Below, piece by piece: positions 36,905-45,167 of a stretch of DNA of 64,000 nucleotides. Origin of the DNA: Heyndrickxia oleronia (GTDB lineage: Bacteria > Bacillota > Bacilli > Bacillales > Bacillaceae_C); contig NZ_CP065424.1 in the NCBI RefSeq assembly GCF_017809215.1, positions 3,690,001 to 3,754,000 of the forward strand. The letters are read 5' to 3'. The position numbers and the translations under genes were made by a program. Under the pieces are notes generated by a model. The model did no database searches. It was given only the letters and a program-made list of their open reading frames with translations, and was not told the DNA's origin. How positions within the stretch are numbered: position 1 is the first letter of the stretch; every line of letters begins with the position of its first letter.

Positions 36905-37360
36905 CTAAAGAGTAGTTGCAAATAGTTCTTCTGAAATTACTTTTATTCCATTTCTTTTTAGTAGAGCTGAAGTGACTCCCATCCCCATAATTTTTTTTCC
37001 TGTAAATTCACCGTTATATATGGTTAAACTTCCGCAAGATGGGCTATTTTCCTTTAGAACCACCAAAGTCGCATTTAATTTTTTAGCTTGTTTTAGCGTA
37101 GAATATGCTCCTTTTATGTAAAGTTGGGTAACATCTTTACCTGATTTTTCAACCACCTTAGCATTTCCATCCAGTACATCTTCTCCGTTTCCACCAATTA
37201 TCTCAGCTGGTTCTCTAGGCGTTGAAAACCCTCCAAGTAATTCTGGACATATTGTAATAGCTTTATTTTCTTCAACCAATTTTCTTATTTTATCATTTAA
37301 ACAATTTGTCCCATTATATCTCACATCTAACCCTGCTAAGCAGGAACTCACCAATATCAT
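36905..37360 (-). CDS. DUF523-family cysteine protein
   Basis: 151 aa, full family length. The conserved DUF523 cysteines are present in SSCLAGLDVRYNG (residues 5-17), CPELLGG near 38 and SPSCGS near 105. Such a Cys set could bind a metal or Fe-S cluster; the family is linked to 2-thiouracil desulfurase activity in some members. AAAGGGG precedes ATG. Stand-alone gene. Confidence 0.85.
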   Translation of the reverse strand: MILVSSCLAGLDVRYNGTNCLNDKIRKLVEENKAITICPELLGGFSTPREPAEIIGGNGEDVLDGNAKVVEKSGKDVTQLYIKGAYSTLKQAKKLNATLVVLKENSPSCGSLTIYNGEFTGKKIMGMGVTSALLKRNGIKVISEELFATTL

Positions 37361-37413
37361 ATATTAACCCCTTTCTTCAAAGGTCTTCTAATTAAATTCT
37401 ACCAAATATTTTC

Positions 37414-37530
37414 TTGTTCAACTGCCCTTTTAGCACAATCAGAAAAGGGAATTGCCGCAGCCATTTCTTCTTTTACAAAAGCATCCGTTAGTTGAAAAAG
37501 AAAAGTTGCTTATTCAACTATCGTTCCCGA
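37414..37530 (+). repeat. Array repeat, copy 22
   Basis: GTTCAACTGCCCTTTTAGCA, hairpin-like middle, GCATCCGTTAGTTGAAAAAG, and a further TTCAACTATCGTTCCCGATT. Confidence 0.65.
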
Positions 37531-37661
37531 TTACTATATGTATGAGTGGATTTATTTCAGTAAAATCCCTTTGTCTGGAATAAGTATAAAAAATAACGTT
37601 TTCCATATCCCTTTTAATTCTCTTGATATATTAAATAATCCTGGAACGCCTTATTTGGGAT

Positions 37662-37704
37662 AAAGAAAAGAAAGCCCTTTTTTCACTTTGGCTTTCTTTT
37701 CTTT
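37662..37704 (-). terminator. Terminator after the phosphotransferase gene
   Basis: Perfect 15-bp stem AAAGAAAAGAAAGCC / GGCTTTCTTTTCTTT, overlapping the region just beyond the stop at 37709. Confidence 0.7.
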
Positions 37705-37708
37705 ATCT

Positions 37709-38596
37709 TTATACTCCTTTTTTGTAATCCTCAAGAGCTTCTTCAATTAAGCGTCTGGCAATACCAGCGAACACAGGATTACTGATTTTGTAATACGGAA
37801 GAGCGATAAGCCCTACTGAGAGTGCCCAACCTCGTCCGCGTTCCCAGGTTGCCTCATCAACCGATAGTTCTTTACGCAATTTTTCACGGGTTTTTACTGA
37901 AAGCAGACTCCAAGCAAATAACCAGTCACATGCAGGGTCTCCAATACCAAGCCCGCCAAAATCGATGATTGCACATAACCTGCCTTGATTTATAAGCAGA
38001 TTCCCCGCTAAGAGATCTCCATGGATCCATACTGGATCCTTTCCCCAAATTGGTGCCTTTAGTGCAGCCTCCCACGCTAATGTTGCTAAGTTGGTATCAA
38101 TATCATTTTGTAAATTTGCAATAGCCTCTCGAACATACTCATCCCTCATTGCAAGAGGAACTCCACGCCAGAAATTATGATCCCCTGGTGTCGGTCCACC
38201 TGATGGATCTATTCTCTGTAAAACTTTCACACATTGACCTAAGTCAATAGCCACCTGATATGGATCATCCATTCTTCCCGTAATCGCGTCTTCGCCATCA
38301 ATCCATTTATAAACAGACCAATGCCAAGGATATTCTTCAATCGGGTTACCCAACGCTATCGGTGTAGGTACAGAAACCGGTAGGTGCTTTTCAATGAACG
38401 GCAGCCATTGATACTCCTTTTTAATCTGTAAAGATCCACCTTCGTTAGAAGGAAGTCTAACAGCCATATTTTTACCGAGTCTATAAATTATGTTATCCGT
38501 TCCACTTGAATTAAATCGATTAATAGGGAGATCTGCCCAATTAGGAAATTGTTCAGATATTAATTTGTGTGCAAAAGACAATTTTGTTTCTTTCAT
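37709..38596 (-). CDS. Aminoglycoside/macrolide-type phosphotransferase (APH fold)
   Basis: 295 aa. APH-family kinase-like fold: N-lobe RLGKNMAVRLP with the ATP-binding Lys region, hinge HWSVYKWIDGED, catalytic loop WIHGDLLAGNLLI (Asp196 region), and metal motif IDFGGLGIGDPA. It would phosphorylate an antibiotic or other hydroxyl compound; the substrate is not determined. Its own ribosome site is weak (AGTAGGG), while an 18-codon leader ORF with a strong site lies 48 bases upstream, which suggests inducible translation. Confidence 0.85.
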   Translation of the reverse strand: MKETKLSFAHKLISEQFPNWADLPINRFNSSGTDNIIYRLGKNMAVRLPSNEGGSLQIKKEYQWLPFIEKHLPVSVPTPIALGNPIEEYPWHWSVYKWIDGEDAITGRMDDPYQVAIDLGQCVKVLQRIDPSGGPTPGDHNFWRGVPLAMRDEYVREAIANLQNDIDTNLATLAWEAALKAPIWGKDPVWIHGDLLAGNLLINQGRLCAIIDFGGLGIGDPACDWLFAWSLLSVKTREKLRKELSVDEATWERGRGWALSVGLIALPYYKISNPVFAGIARRLIEEALEDYKKGV

Positions 38597-38643
38597 TTGA
38601 ATGCCCTACTAACTTAAAGGGGGAATCGCAGTTTAGGGGCTAG

Positions 38644-38700
38644 TTAGGCGATAATCCCCTTTAATGTGTTATGCCCCATCTTAAACATTGCTGTGGACAT
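38644..38700 (-). promoter_or_regulatory. Leader peptide ORF (18 aa), candidate attenuator
   Basis: GGAGGTGCTGTTTATC precedes ATG at 38700. The peptide reads MSTAMFKMGHNTLKGIIA. Its 3' end lies inside a hairpin: GGGGATT-ATCGC (38643-38660 region) can pair with GCGAT-TCCCC just downstream. CTAACT within the leader can also pair with AGTTAG next to the ribosome site of the phosphotransferase gene. This is the layout of antibiotic-inducible attenuation. A promoter with -35 TTGATT and -10 TATAAC (about 38760-38732) starts just before it. Confidence 0.55.
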
Positions 38701-38804
38701 GATAAACAGCACCTCCAATTAATAGTTATAGTTATAATAACACACTGTTTTCAGAATCAAAATAATTTTTACAATACTTCACTTATTTGACTCAATACAT
38801 GTAA

Positions 38805-38880
38805 AAACGCGTTCCTTAATAAACGCGCCCTTTAATTGAAGAAGATTAGTGGACCTTTGCTCCCGATTGTAGAAGATATA
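38805..38880 (+). repeat. Array repeat, copy 23
   Basis: CTTAATAAACGCGCCCTTTA, ATTGAAGAAG, and a second unit GCTCCCGATTGTAGAAGATA. Confidence 0.55.
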
Positions 38881-38990
38881 GTTTCATTTAGCTGGTAAGC
38901 CTATCATACTGCTTACTGTTCAATTACACCGACTTTTCATACTGACTACCCTAAATATAAAATCAATATCTTATCTTTAATCCTCTGTTC

Positions 38991-40382
38991 TTATTGCTCT
39001 AGATGAGAGATCTTCTGCGCTGCACGCATACCGATGTAACAATATACTGAACCGTCCGTCAATGTGGAAAAAATTACAGGTATCCATTCCTGACCGGCTC
39101 CCGCCCCAGCAAACACTGTCTCCGATACAGGTATAAGCTCGATTTCCATAGGTGGAGGGGGGGTTTGCCTGCCGTCGGAGATTTCGTATAGCAATTGCAG
39201 TGTTCCGTTATGTTCCGTGACTGTCAAGGTTAATCCTTGACGCTTGTAAACACCAACGAAAGGAGTTATATCAACAGTGGGCGGATTAGGAGCTGGTTCA
39301 AAGACTGCGTTCGGCATTCTCACACTGACTAGTTCTTCGAACAATTCTCGAAAAAGGATTGATTGAAGTAGATCTGTACTCCCACCGTTGGTCATTAAGG
39401 AAACAACCACTTCGCATCCGGGAATTATACGCAAATACGCATTTTGCCCTATTGTGGCACCGTCATGTCCAATTACATGAGTATCGTACCAGTCATATAT
39501 CATCCAACCTAGTCCCCATCCTTCGTTGCGAGATGTCCACTTGTCAGGAGTTTCAGCCACTAGACGTTGCATGTCGTTGACACTCTTAGAAGTTAACACA
39601 CGGGAACCGTCCGATGCTAAGCCGCCATTAAGATGTATCTGGGCAAACCGGATGAGGTCGGCAGCTGTTGCGCATAACGCTCCACCACTGGGTCCAGACG
39701 AGCGCGGCAATAGATTCCAGAATGGGGCTGGTATCACATTTTTTCCATCACCGCTATCTAAGTGTCCCATCGCAGCCCGAAACTTCAACACTTCCTCTGG
39801 CAGCGTCACCGTGCTGTAGAGACCAAGAGGAACGAGGAGCCGATCTCTTAGGGCATCGTCCCAAGTTTGGCCTGTCACGACCTCGATGATGCGTCCTAAA
39901 ACATTGTATCCCACACTACTATAAGAAACGACAGTCCCGGGAGAGCTTTCTAGCCTTAGTTCTTTACAGGCTTCGATGTAACGTGCTAGACAGTCATCGC
40001 CTCGCCCAGTATCTATTGTAAAATCGCTAGTCAGTCCACTAGCATGGCTTAGTAATTGACGGATCGTTATCGCTTCGGTACCTGGAATAGCAAACTCTGG
40101 TAGTACATCCTTCACTGTTTCGTCTAAATCTAACTCACCCGAATCTATCAGCTGCATCACCAGTGTAGCTGTAAACACTTTAGAAATTGAACCAATCTGG
40201 AACAAGGAATCGGTAGTAGCTTCTACGCCTGTCCCCCTGTGCAGTAATCCGCTTGCTAACTCGTGAATTTCCCCATTTACGAGTATCGCCAGTGATGCTC
40301 CCGGTACATTGTAGATCGTTCGTAGACTATCCAATCTCTTTTGCCAGTGATCCAAATTGAATGTTTCCGTTGAATTTTTAAT
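38991..40382 (-). CDS. Beta-lactamase-fold serine hydrolase (class C/esterase type)
   Basis: 463 aa. Catalytic SISK (SxxK) about residue 65, YSSVGYN (YxN) about 155, and HDGATIGQN (HxG) near 318, followed by a small C-terminal beta domain (from about 360). No signal peptide, so a cytoplasmic esterase, D-aminopeptidase or amidase is more likely than a secreted beta-lactamase. AAGGAGG is correctly placed only for an ATT codon at 40382; the TTG nine codons later has no site. G+C is higher than in neighbours. The TetR gene upstream shares its operator-like sequence. Confidence 0.85.
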   Translation of the reverse strand: MKNSTETFNLDHWQKRLDSLRTIYNVPGASLAILVNGEIHELASGLLHRGTGVEATTDSLFQIGSISKVFTATLVMQLIDSGELDLDETVKDVLPEFAIPGTEAITIRQLLSHASGLTSDFTIDTGRGDDCLARYIEACKELRLESSPGTVVSYSSVGYNVLGRIIEVVTGQTWDDALRDRLLVPLGLYSTVTLPEEVLKFRAAMGHLDSGDGKNVIPAPFWNLLPRSSGPSGGALCATAADLIRFAQIHLNGGLASDGSRVLTSKSVNDMQRLVAETPDKWTSRNEGWGLGWMIYDWYDTHVIGHDGATIGQNAYLRIIPGCEVVVSLMTNGGSTDLLQSILFRELFEELVSVRMPNAVFEPAPNPPTVDITPFVGVYKRQGLTLTVTEHNGTLQLLYEISDGRQTPPPPMEIELIPVSETVFAGAGAGQEWIPVIFSTLTDGSVYCYIGMRAAQKISHLEQ

Positions 40383-40407
40383 AGCGATTTCCTCCTTGTA
40401 TTTTTTA

Positions 40408-40428
40408 ATACCAACCGAAGGTATGAAT
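40408..40428. promoter_or_regulatory. Operator-like site upstream of the serine hydrolase
   Basis: ATACCAACCGAAGGTATGAA plus T. It matches the site before the tetR gene at 16 of 21 positions, sharing ATAC, CCG and AGGTATG. Confidence 0.55.
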
Positions 40429-40490
40429 ATTCTTGAAAAAAAATCTGCCTAATAAGCAGATGTAACAAAAGTATATACTTAAATTAGCTT

Positions 40491-41150
40491 TTAATACTTT
40501 TCACTGTATAAACGATAAAACTTCTCATATTGCTCCACCATTTGCTCATCTAACAGATCAATGCCTATTCCATTTAATAATTCCATGAAAAACCGACATC
40601 TGCGAAGCATATTCTCAGGGGGAGCTTCGAAAATCATTGGGCTTAGCCATAGGTTACTGAGAAGCATCACCATCTCACTAAGCTCCAAAGGATAATCTGT
40701 CTTGATAGACCCATCAATCACTCCCTGTTCAATGATAGGCTGTATATAATTAGGAACAGAATCTTCGATTACGCTTTTAAGTTGGGCTACCAATATTTTT
40801 GGATTTTCCAAGAGATTTGGCGCAGTTGACATCATCTCCAGTTGTGCAGGATCATGATTTAAGGAGACTCGGATTATTTGACGAAGTTTCTCCAGACCGT
40901 TTAGTCCCTTGTCATCTCGGACTGCAGCCAATTTATCTTCTACATCTTTGTATAGTTGATTAAGAACCGCCACCATGATATCTTCCTTTGACTTGAAATG
41001 ATGATAAATTGCTCCCTTCGTAAGCCCACCAAGTCCATCTGTGATATCTTGTATAGAGGTGTTCTCATAGCCTTTTTTTATAAACAAGTTTAGCGAAACG
41101 CTCAGAATTTGTTTAAGTGTTTCTTCGGGATACTTATTCCTTGCCACCAT
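40491..41150 (-). CDS. TetR/AcrR-family regulator
   Basis: 219 aa. HTH at about 12-58 (LFIKKGYENTSIQDITDGLG, TKGAIYHHFKSKEDI); helical effector domain beyond. It lies directly upstream of the serine hydrolase on the same strand, and both genes carry a similar AGGTATG-centred palindrome in their upstream regions, so it probably represses both. AAAGGAAG precedes ATG. Confidence 0.88.
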   Translation of the reverse strand: MVARNKYPEETLKQILSVSLNLFIKKGYENTSIQDITDGLGGLTKGAIYHHFKSKEDIMVAVLNQLYKDVEDKLAAVRDDKGLNGLEKLRQIIRVSLNHDPAQLEMMSTAPNLLENPKILVAQLKSVIEDSVPNYIQPIIEQGVIDGSIKTDYPLELSEMVMLLSNLWLSPMIFEAPPENMLRRCRFFMELLNGIGIDLLDEQMVEQYEKFYRLYSEKY

Positions 41151-41164
41151 TACTTCTTCCTTTC

Positions 41165-41185
41165 ATACATTCCGTAGGTATGTAT
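41165..41185. promoter_or_regulatory. Operator-like site upstream of tetR
   Basis: ATACATTCCGTAGGTATGTA plus T, an imperfect palindrome 15 bases from the tetR start. Twin of 40408-40428. Confidence 0.6.
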
Positions 41186-41574
41186 ATAAGATAAAAAATT
41201 TTTGTCACCTTGTCAAGTTAAATAAAATCCTACTTTTACCTAGAGAAGATTATCTGAACGTAAACTTTTTGTATGAATTAATACATCAGGCTATGTAGTC
41301 CAAATCAAAATCCGGGTATATACACTATTCGAATACATTCCCAAATTACTTAGTTTATTTCGTTTTATACCCGATTGTTAACACAAGTTAAAAATAAATC
41401 TTAAACTCCCTCAGTTTGATACGAATATCTCTCGAATGCTCACTTATTCGCAGGAATTCATAACCCTTGTAATTGGATTTACGGGAAATTGAAATGAGTT
41501 CTGATAATTTAGGCTTCGTGAAGGCATAGTTAAATAAAGGAGCCAGCTACCACTCCATATTTTACCATATAATG

Positions 41575-41675
41575 TACATCTCCACGCCGCCCCTGGAGGC
41601 TTTCCCTCCCATGTCTCAACGGGTCAATTGCCCTCTCATTCCTTCGTCATGCCTTTCCAAGGGGTGGAGGCCAGT
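41575..41675 (-). ncRNA. Structured GC-rich segment, candidate IS110 bridge RNA
   Basis: On the minus strand, CTCCAC-CCC-TTGG near 41669-41657 pairs with CCAGGGG and GTGGAG at 41596-41580, extended by AGGC/GCCT (41654-41651 with 41600-41597). The 50-base internal domain contains a GGG/CCC hairpin. It lies 180-280 bases 3' of the transposase on the same strand and is far richer in G+C than its surroundings. IS110-family elements encode a bridge RNA in a non-coding end; identity here is inferred. Confidence 0.45.
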
Positions 41676-41697
41676 TATGCTAAACTGATGGGTCACA

Positions 41698-41720
41698 GTG
41701 CCCTTTTGTTTAAGAAACCT
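41698..41720 (+). repeat. Array repeat core, left flank of IS110
   Basis: GTGCCCTTTTGTTTAAGAAA: one core variant, directly beyond the structured end of the IS. Confidence 0.5.
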
Positions 41721-41854
41721 GGTACTCCGTACATATTTGAAATCCTACGAATAAGACAACATTCAAAATAAAGTTAACTAGTTTATTAGATGCATCTTCA
41801 ACTTTTGAACCTTCGGTTTAGGCAGCTAAGTGAATGAATTCCTGAACCTGAACC

Positions 41855-43099
41855 TTACTTGGACAGTATGATTCGTTTCTGTCGTGCTATTCCCACAAAT
41901 ATCCTTGCGAGTTTTCCTATTAGTTTCATGATTGATTTCATTTTCTTCATCTTCTTTACCTTCACATTATGGGAATGGATGGCTTTAAACTCAGGATTAT
42001 TCATCACTAGGCTCATTGTGGCTAAGTAGAGGAAGCGTCTTAATCTCGATCTACCACGTTTAGAGAGCACAATTTTACCTTTCCATTTACCTGAACTCGC
42101 CTCAGCTAGATGTAATCCAGCGTGTCGTAATAAAGAGTTTCCGTGAGAAAATCCACTCAGATCACCGGCCTCACCTAATATTCCAGCTAAAGAAATATCA
42201 CTTATTCCTTTCATCGCAAGTAGTTTCCTGGCAAATGAGATTTGGTTAAGCACTTCTTTTACTTGTTTTTCCACTCTTTCGAGTTGTTTTACAGCGAGAT
42301 CATATTCTTCTAGTAATTGTTCTAAGTGGAACTTATATGCATCGAGTGCTTGTCCAGTTCCAATAGAGGATTTTGCTAATTTGATGAGTAATTGAGCTTT
42401 TGGGGACCAGGTTGTCTTTTTTCATTAATGACTTCCACCCCGCCATGATATCGAGTGAAGTCATGGAAGAGATCTCTTTGGAGTGGGGAACAACCGAAGG
42501 GTGGCAATGGCTCCTTTGCACGAAACATCTTTAAATACGTGTCTTAACTCTGGAAACACAACATCTACCCATCGATTAATTTGATTAACGGCCATGACGA
42601 GACGTTTTACAATCACATCACGATTAGACATAAGAACTCTGAGTTTCTCAAATGATTCAGATGATGGGCGAACGAAAGAATAGTAGCCATTTTTGACCAT
42701 ATCTGCGATCACTAGCGCATCTTTTTTATCACTCTTTGATTGAGTATTATCACGATTCTCTTTATTCCTTTTTACTGAGTGAGGATTGACAGTAACTACC
42801 TCAATTCCTTTATCAAATAACCACTTAGATAGGTTAATCCAATAATGGCCTGTAGGCTCCATTCCTACTATTTCTGAATTTAAGTGTTTAAGTTTTTGTA
42901 AATCTTGCATCCAGTTTAATAGTTTCATAAAACCCTCTTCATTATTTTCAAATGTGAGAGGATCACCGACAATGATGCCACGGTAGTTAACTGCACGTGC
43001 AACGTGAAATTGTTGAGCGATATCCACCCCAACAATTAGATGAGTATCGGAAATTCTTTCTATTAGTTGATTTTGTTTGTTCTGCATTTTAAAATTCAT
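41855..43099 (-). mobile_element. IS110-family transposase, broken by two indels
   Basis: 414 codons in total. The N-terminal DEDD RuvC-like domain (VGVDIAQQFHVA, GMEPTGHYW, KSDKKDALVIAD) holds the acidic residues. The C-terminal Transposase_20 domain (LLAMKGISDISLAGILGEAG, LHLAEASSGKW) holds the catalytic Ser. One A is missing at 42477-42479 and one is extra at 42398-42401. These restore the overall frame but scramble about 26 codons and introduce stops. The ribosome site is buried in a hairpin upstream. Confidence 0.85.
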
Positions 43100-43103
43100 A
43101 GTA

Positions 43104-43161
43104 AGGCTCCTCCTTAAGACTTGAGTTTGATTGGTCTCATACTCGTATCTTACTGAGGAGC
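43104..43161 (-). promoter_or_regulatory. Hairpin hiding the transposase ribosome site
   Basis: GCTCCTC in the upstream RNA (43161-43155) pairs with GAGGAGC (43112-43106), which includes the AAGGAGGAG ribosome site 6 bases before ATG. Transcripts reading in from outside would be translated poorly, a known IS safeguard. Confidence 0.5.
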
Positions 43162-43202
43162 TCTATTTTTTTCAAACCTGATATTTAACGATCTACAGGA
43201 AT

Positions 43203-43230
43203 GCTAAACTGCCCCTTTAGTTCAACAAAA
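43203..43230 (+). repeat. Array repeat, copy 24 (right flank of IS110)
   Basis: GCTAAACTGCCCCTTTAGTT then CAACAAAATA: a well-kept palindromic core just outside the upstream end of the IS. Confidence 0.65.
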
Positions 43231-43357
43231 TACAGTTTTCTTTATTGCATATAATCTTCGAAATATGCATTTCGATCTTCCAAGGATTTCCTCTGGTTAC
43301 TTATAATAAATCTCTGATAAAATTAGTTGATTTTATCTAATCTAATTTGGAGGAATC

Positions 43358-43570
43358 ATGACTGACTTAGCAGAACAACCAATGACAACTTTATTAGCTC
43401 AACTAGCTTATAGCCCTTTATATATCATCACTGTAATACTAGCTCTTGGAGGACTGATTTTCTTAAAAAGTGAAAAAGGTTGCATAATGTTTGTATTTCG
43501 AATTTGGGCTCTGGGTCATATTATTACTTACTTATTAGCTATTTACTCTTATTTAACAAACCCGAATTAA
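43358..43570 (+). CDS. Small membrane protein (70 aa, 2 TM)
   Basis: Two spans (PLYIITVILALGGLIFL; IWALGHIITYLLAIYSYL) joined by a Lys/Gly-rich loop. TTTGGAGGAATC precedes ATG. No family is recognised. Plus-strand orientation is unusual for the zone. Confidence 0.65.
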   Translation: MTDLAEQPMTTLLAQLAYSPLYIITVILALGGLIFLKSEKGCIMFVFRIWALGHIITYLLAIYSYLTNPN

Positions 43571-43639
43571 TGCACAGTTTTGTTCAATAGCGACATTAAA
43601 GATCTTAGTCTTCACAATTTTTATGTATGGACATATCAA

Positions 43640-43690
43640 AAGACGCATTCTTACTAAAGAAAAGCGCCCCTGTCTTAAATAAGTTTAGTT
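43640..43690 (+). repeat. Array repeat, copy 25 (degenerate)
   Basis: TTACTAAAGAAAAGCGCCCC then TGTCTTAAATAAG. Confidence 0.5.
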
Positions 43691-43813
43691 GATAATTTGA
43701 TTTTCTTATAAAAAAATGAGAGATTATTTACCGTCTGGAGACAATATAGGACTTCAAACAATCCCTATTAATTTCCATAAAAATAGTCTAGTATCAAATT
43801 GTTTAAATGGAGC

Positions 43814-44269
43814 TCATCTTCTCTTTTTTAATTCCCATTTTAACATATCATTCACAGTTCCAATTTTGTTCATATTCAACTTTTCTAACACTTTAATGGA
43901 TGGAATATTATCATGTAGGCACTCAGCTACTACTTTATCAACATCATCATTTGTAAACGCCCAATTAATAATTTCTTTTACGGCTTCAGTTGCATAACCT
44001 TTGTTTTGTGCTGAAGGTATAATTCCATATCCTACTTCAACCGTATTTTCTGAATTAGGTTTACCCTTAAATCCAATATCACCAATAATCGTATTATTTT
44101 CTTTATTGATAACTAGCCATACACCCCAACCTAATTGAGTAGAATCCTCTCTAAGTTTCTCCAAAAACATCGTTATATGAGGGCCTATTTCGTATTCTTC
44201 TGTTGAAATCGTTGATAATAATTCATCTGTGCAAGGTACGATTTTAAGTCTTTCTGTCTGTAATTCCAT
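43814..44269 (-). CDS. GNAT acetyltransferase, RimJ/RimL type
   Basis: 151 aa. Typical opening MELQTERLKIVPCTDE, motif A VGYGIIPSAQNKGYATEAV (QxxGxA) and C-terminal NIPSIKVLEKLNM. Probably an N-terminal or small-molecule acetyltransferase. The ATG at 44269 is favoured because GAGGAG lies 7 bases upstream; an ATG two codons earlier is too close to it. Confidence 0.85.
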   Translation of the reverse strand: MELQTERLKIVPCTDELLSTISTEEYEIGPHITMFLEKLREDSTQLGWGVWLVINKENNTIIGDIGFKGKPNSENTVEVGYGIIPSAQNKGYATEAVKEIINWAFTNDDVDKVVAECLHDNIPSIKVLEKLNMNKIGTVNDMLKWELKKRR

Positions 44270-44333
44270 CTTCATACTCCTCGTATATTATAATAATAAG
44301 AGATCCATCCACACTTGATCTTCACCTTTATTG

Positions 44334-44876
44334 CTAAGAATAGATGATATTATACGTTGATTTAAGGACACCGTTCGAATATTGTTTTATGTCAACTAAA
44401 TCCAAATTCAAACGTAGTTTAACATTGCCAAATAAAGGTATTCCCGTGCCAATCATTACAGGGTTAATCTTTAAGACTAATTGATCAATAAGTTGATGTT
44501 CAATTAATGAACCCGCCAATTTCCCTCCACCACAGAGCCACAACTTTCCATCTTCCTTCATTTTAAGATCTTGTATAAAGCTTACCGCGTTATTTTTAAT
44601 TAATTTGACTTTATCGTTTGATTCAAATTGCATTGTGTTTGAGAAAATATAATGCTTCAACTCATAAGGGCTAGGCTCACCCGGCTTAAGACCGAATTGA
44701 AAGCCGTATTCATATGTTTTCCCACCCATTAGTACCGCATCATATTGCTGAATATCGGATATGAAATCTGTAACATGATCACCCTCGTTTAAAAATATAG
44801 AATCGTCAGCTACTCCATTCGAATCCGCAATAAAATTGTCAAGTGTAATTGCAGTATGATAAATCAATTTTGCCAT
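44334..44876 (-). CDS. Dihydrofolate-reductase-family (RibD C-terminal fold) protein
   Basis: 180 aa. RibD_C fold: opening IYHTAITLDNFIAD, VLMGGKTYEYG near 50-60, LWLCGGGKLAGSL near 113 (NADPH loop), and NPVMIGTGIPLFG. This resembles the YwjB/YyaP group of uncharacterised reductases rather than true FolA. GGAGGG precedes ATG. Confidence 0.85.
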   Translation of the reverse strand: MAKLIYHTAITLDNFIADSNGVADDSIFLNEGDHVTDFISDIQQYDAVLMGGKTYEYGFQFGLKPGEPSPYELKHYIFSNTMQFESNDKVKLIKNNAVSFIQDLKMKEDGKLWLCGGGKLAGSLIEHQLIDQLVLKINPVMIGTGIPLFGNVKLRLNLDLVDIKQYSNGVLKSTYNIIYS

Positions 44877-44971
44877 TTAGAAATCCCTCCGTTTAAACGC
44901 GAACTTTCTAAATACTTTCTATAAAACTTTTATTATTTCCTTTAAATTCTTGAGATTAAATTTTATTCTTC

Positions 44972-45045
44972 TTTCACTAACCTGCCACTTTAGTCGAATA
45001 AGAAAAGCGACTGCTCTTATTGAACAATCGCCCTCCGTTTGGAGA
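44972..45045 (+). repeat. Array repeat, copy 26
   Basis: CACTAACCTGCCACTTTAGT with CGAATAAGAAAAGCG, hairpin GCGAC..TCGC and a degraded CCCTCCGTTTGG. Confidence 0.7.
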
Positions 45046-45167
45046 TTATTTATATTTTGTGCTGAGCGCAACTTTAAATTGGCAGAAAGCAAACATTAAT
45101 TGATAAAAGTCAAAGCGTCCATCCGTTAAAATTTAATGTATACTTTAAAATGTGAGGTGAAGAAATC

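Larger units (their letters stand above)
41186..41854. other. Region between tetR and the IS110 transposase
   Basis: AT-rich DNA to about 41560, with no gene. Then comes a GC-rich structured segment (described separately) and a repeat core at 41698. The outer boundary of the IS is not visible. Confidence 0.4.

Noticed and set aside
38991..40382. Calling the hydrolase a true secreted class C beta-lactamase
   Set aside because: It has the catalytic motifs but no signal peptide, and the extra C-terminal domain is typical of esterase or peptidase relatives.
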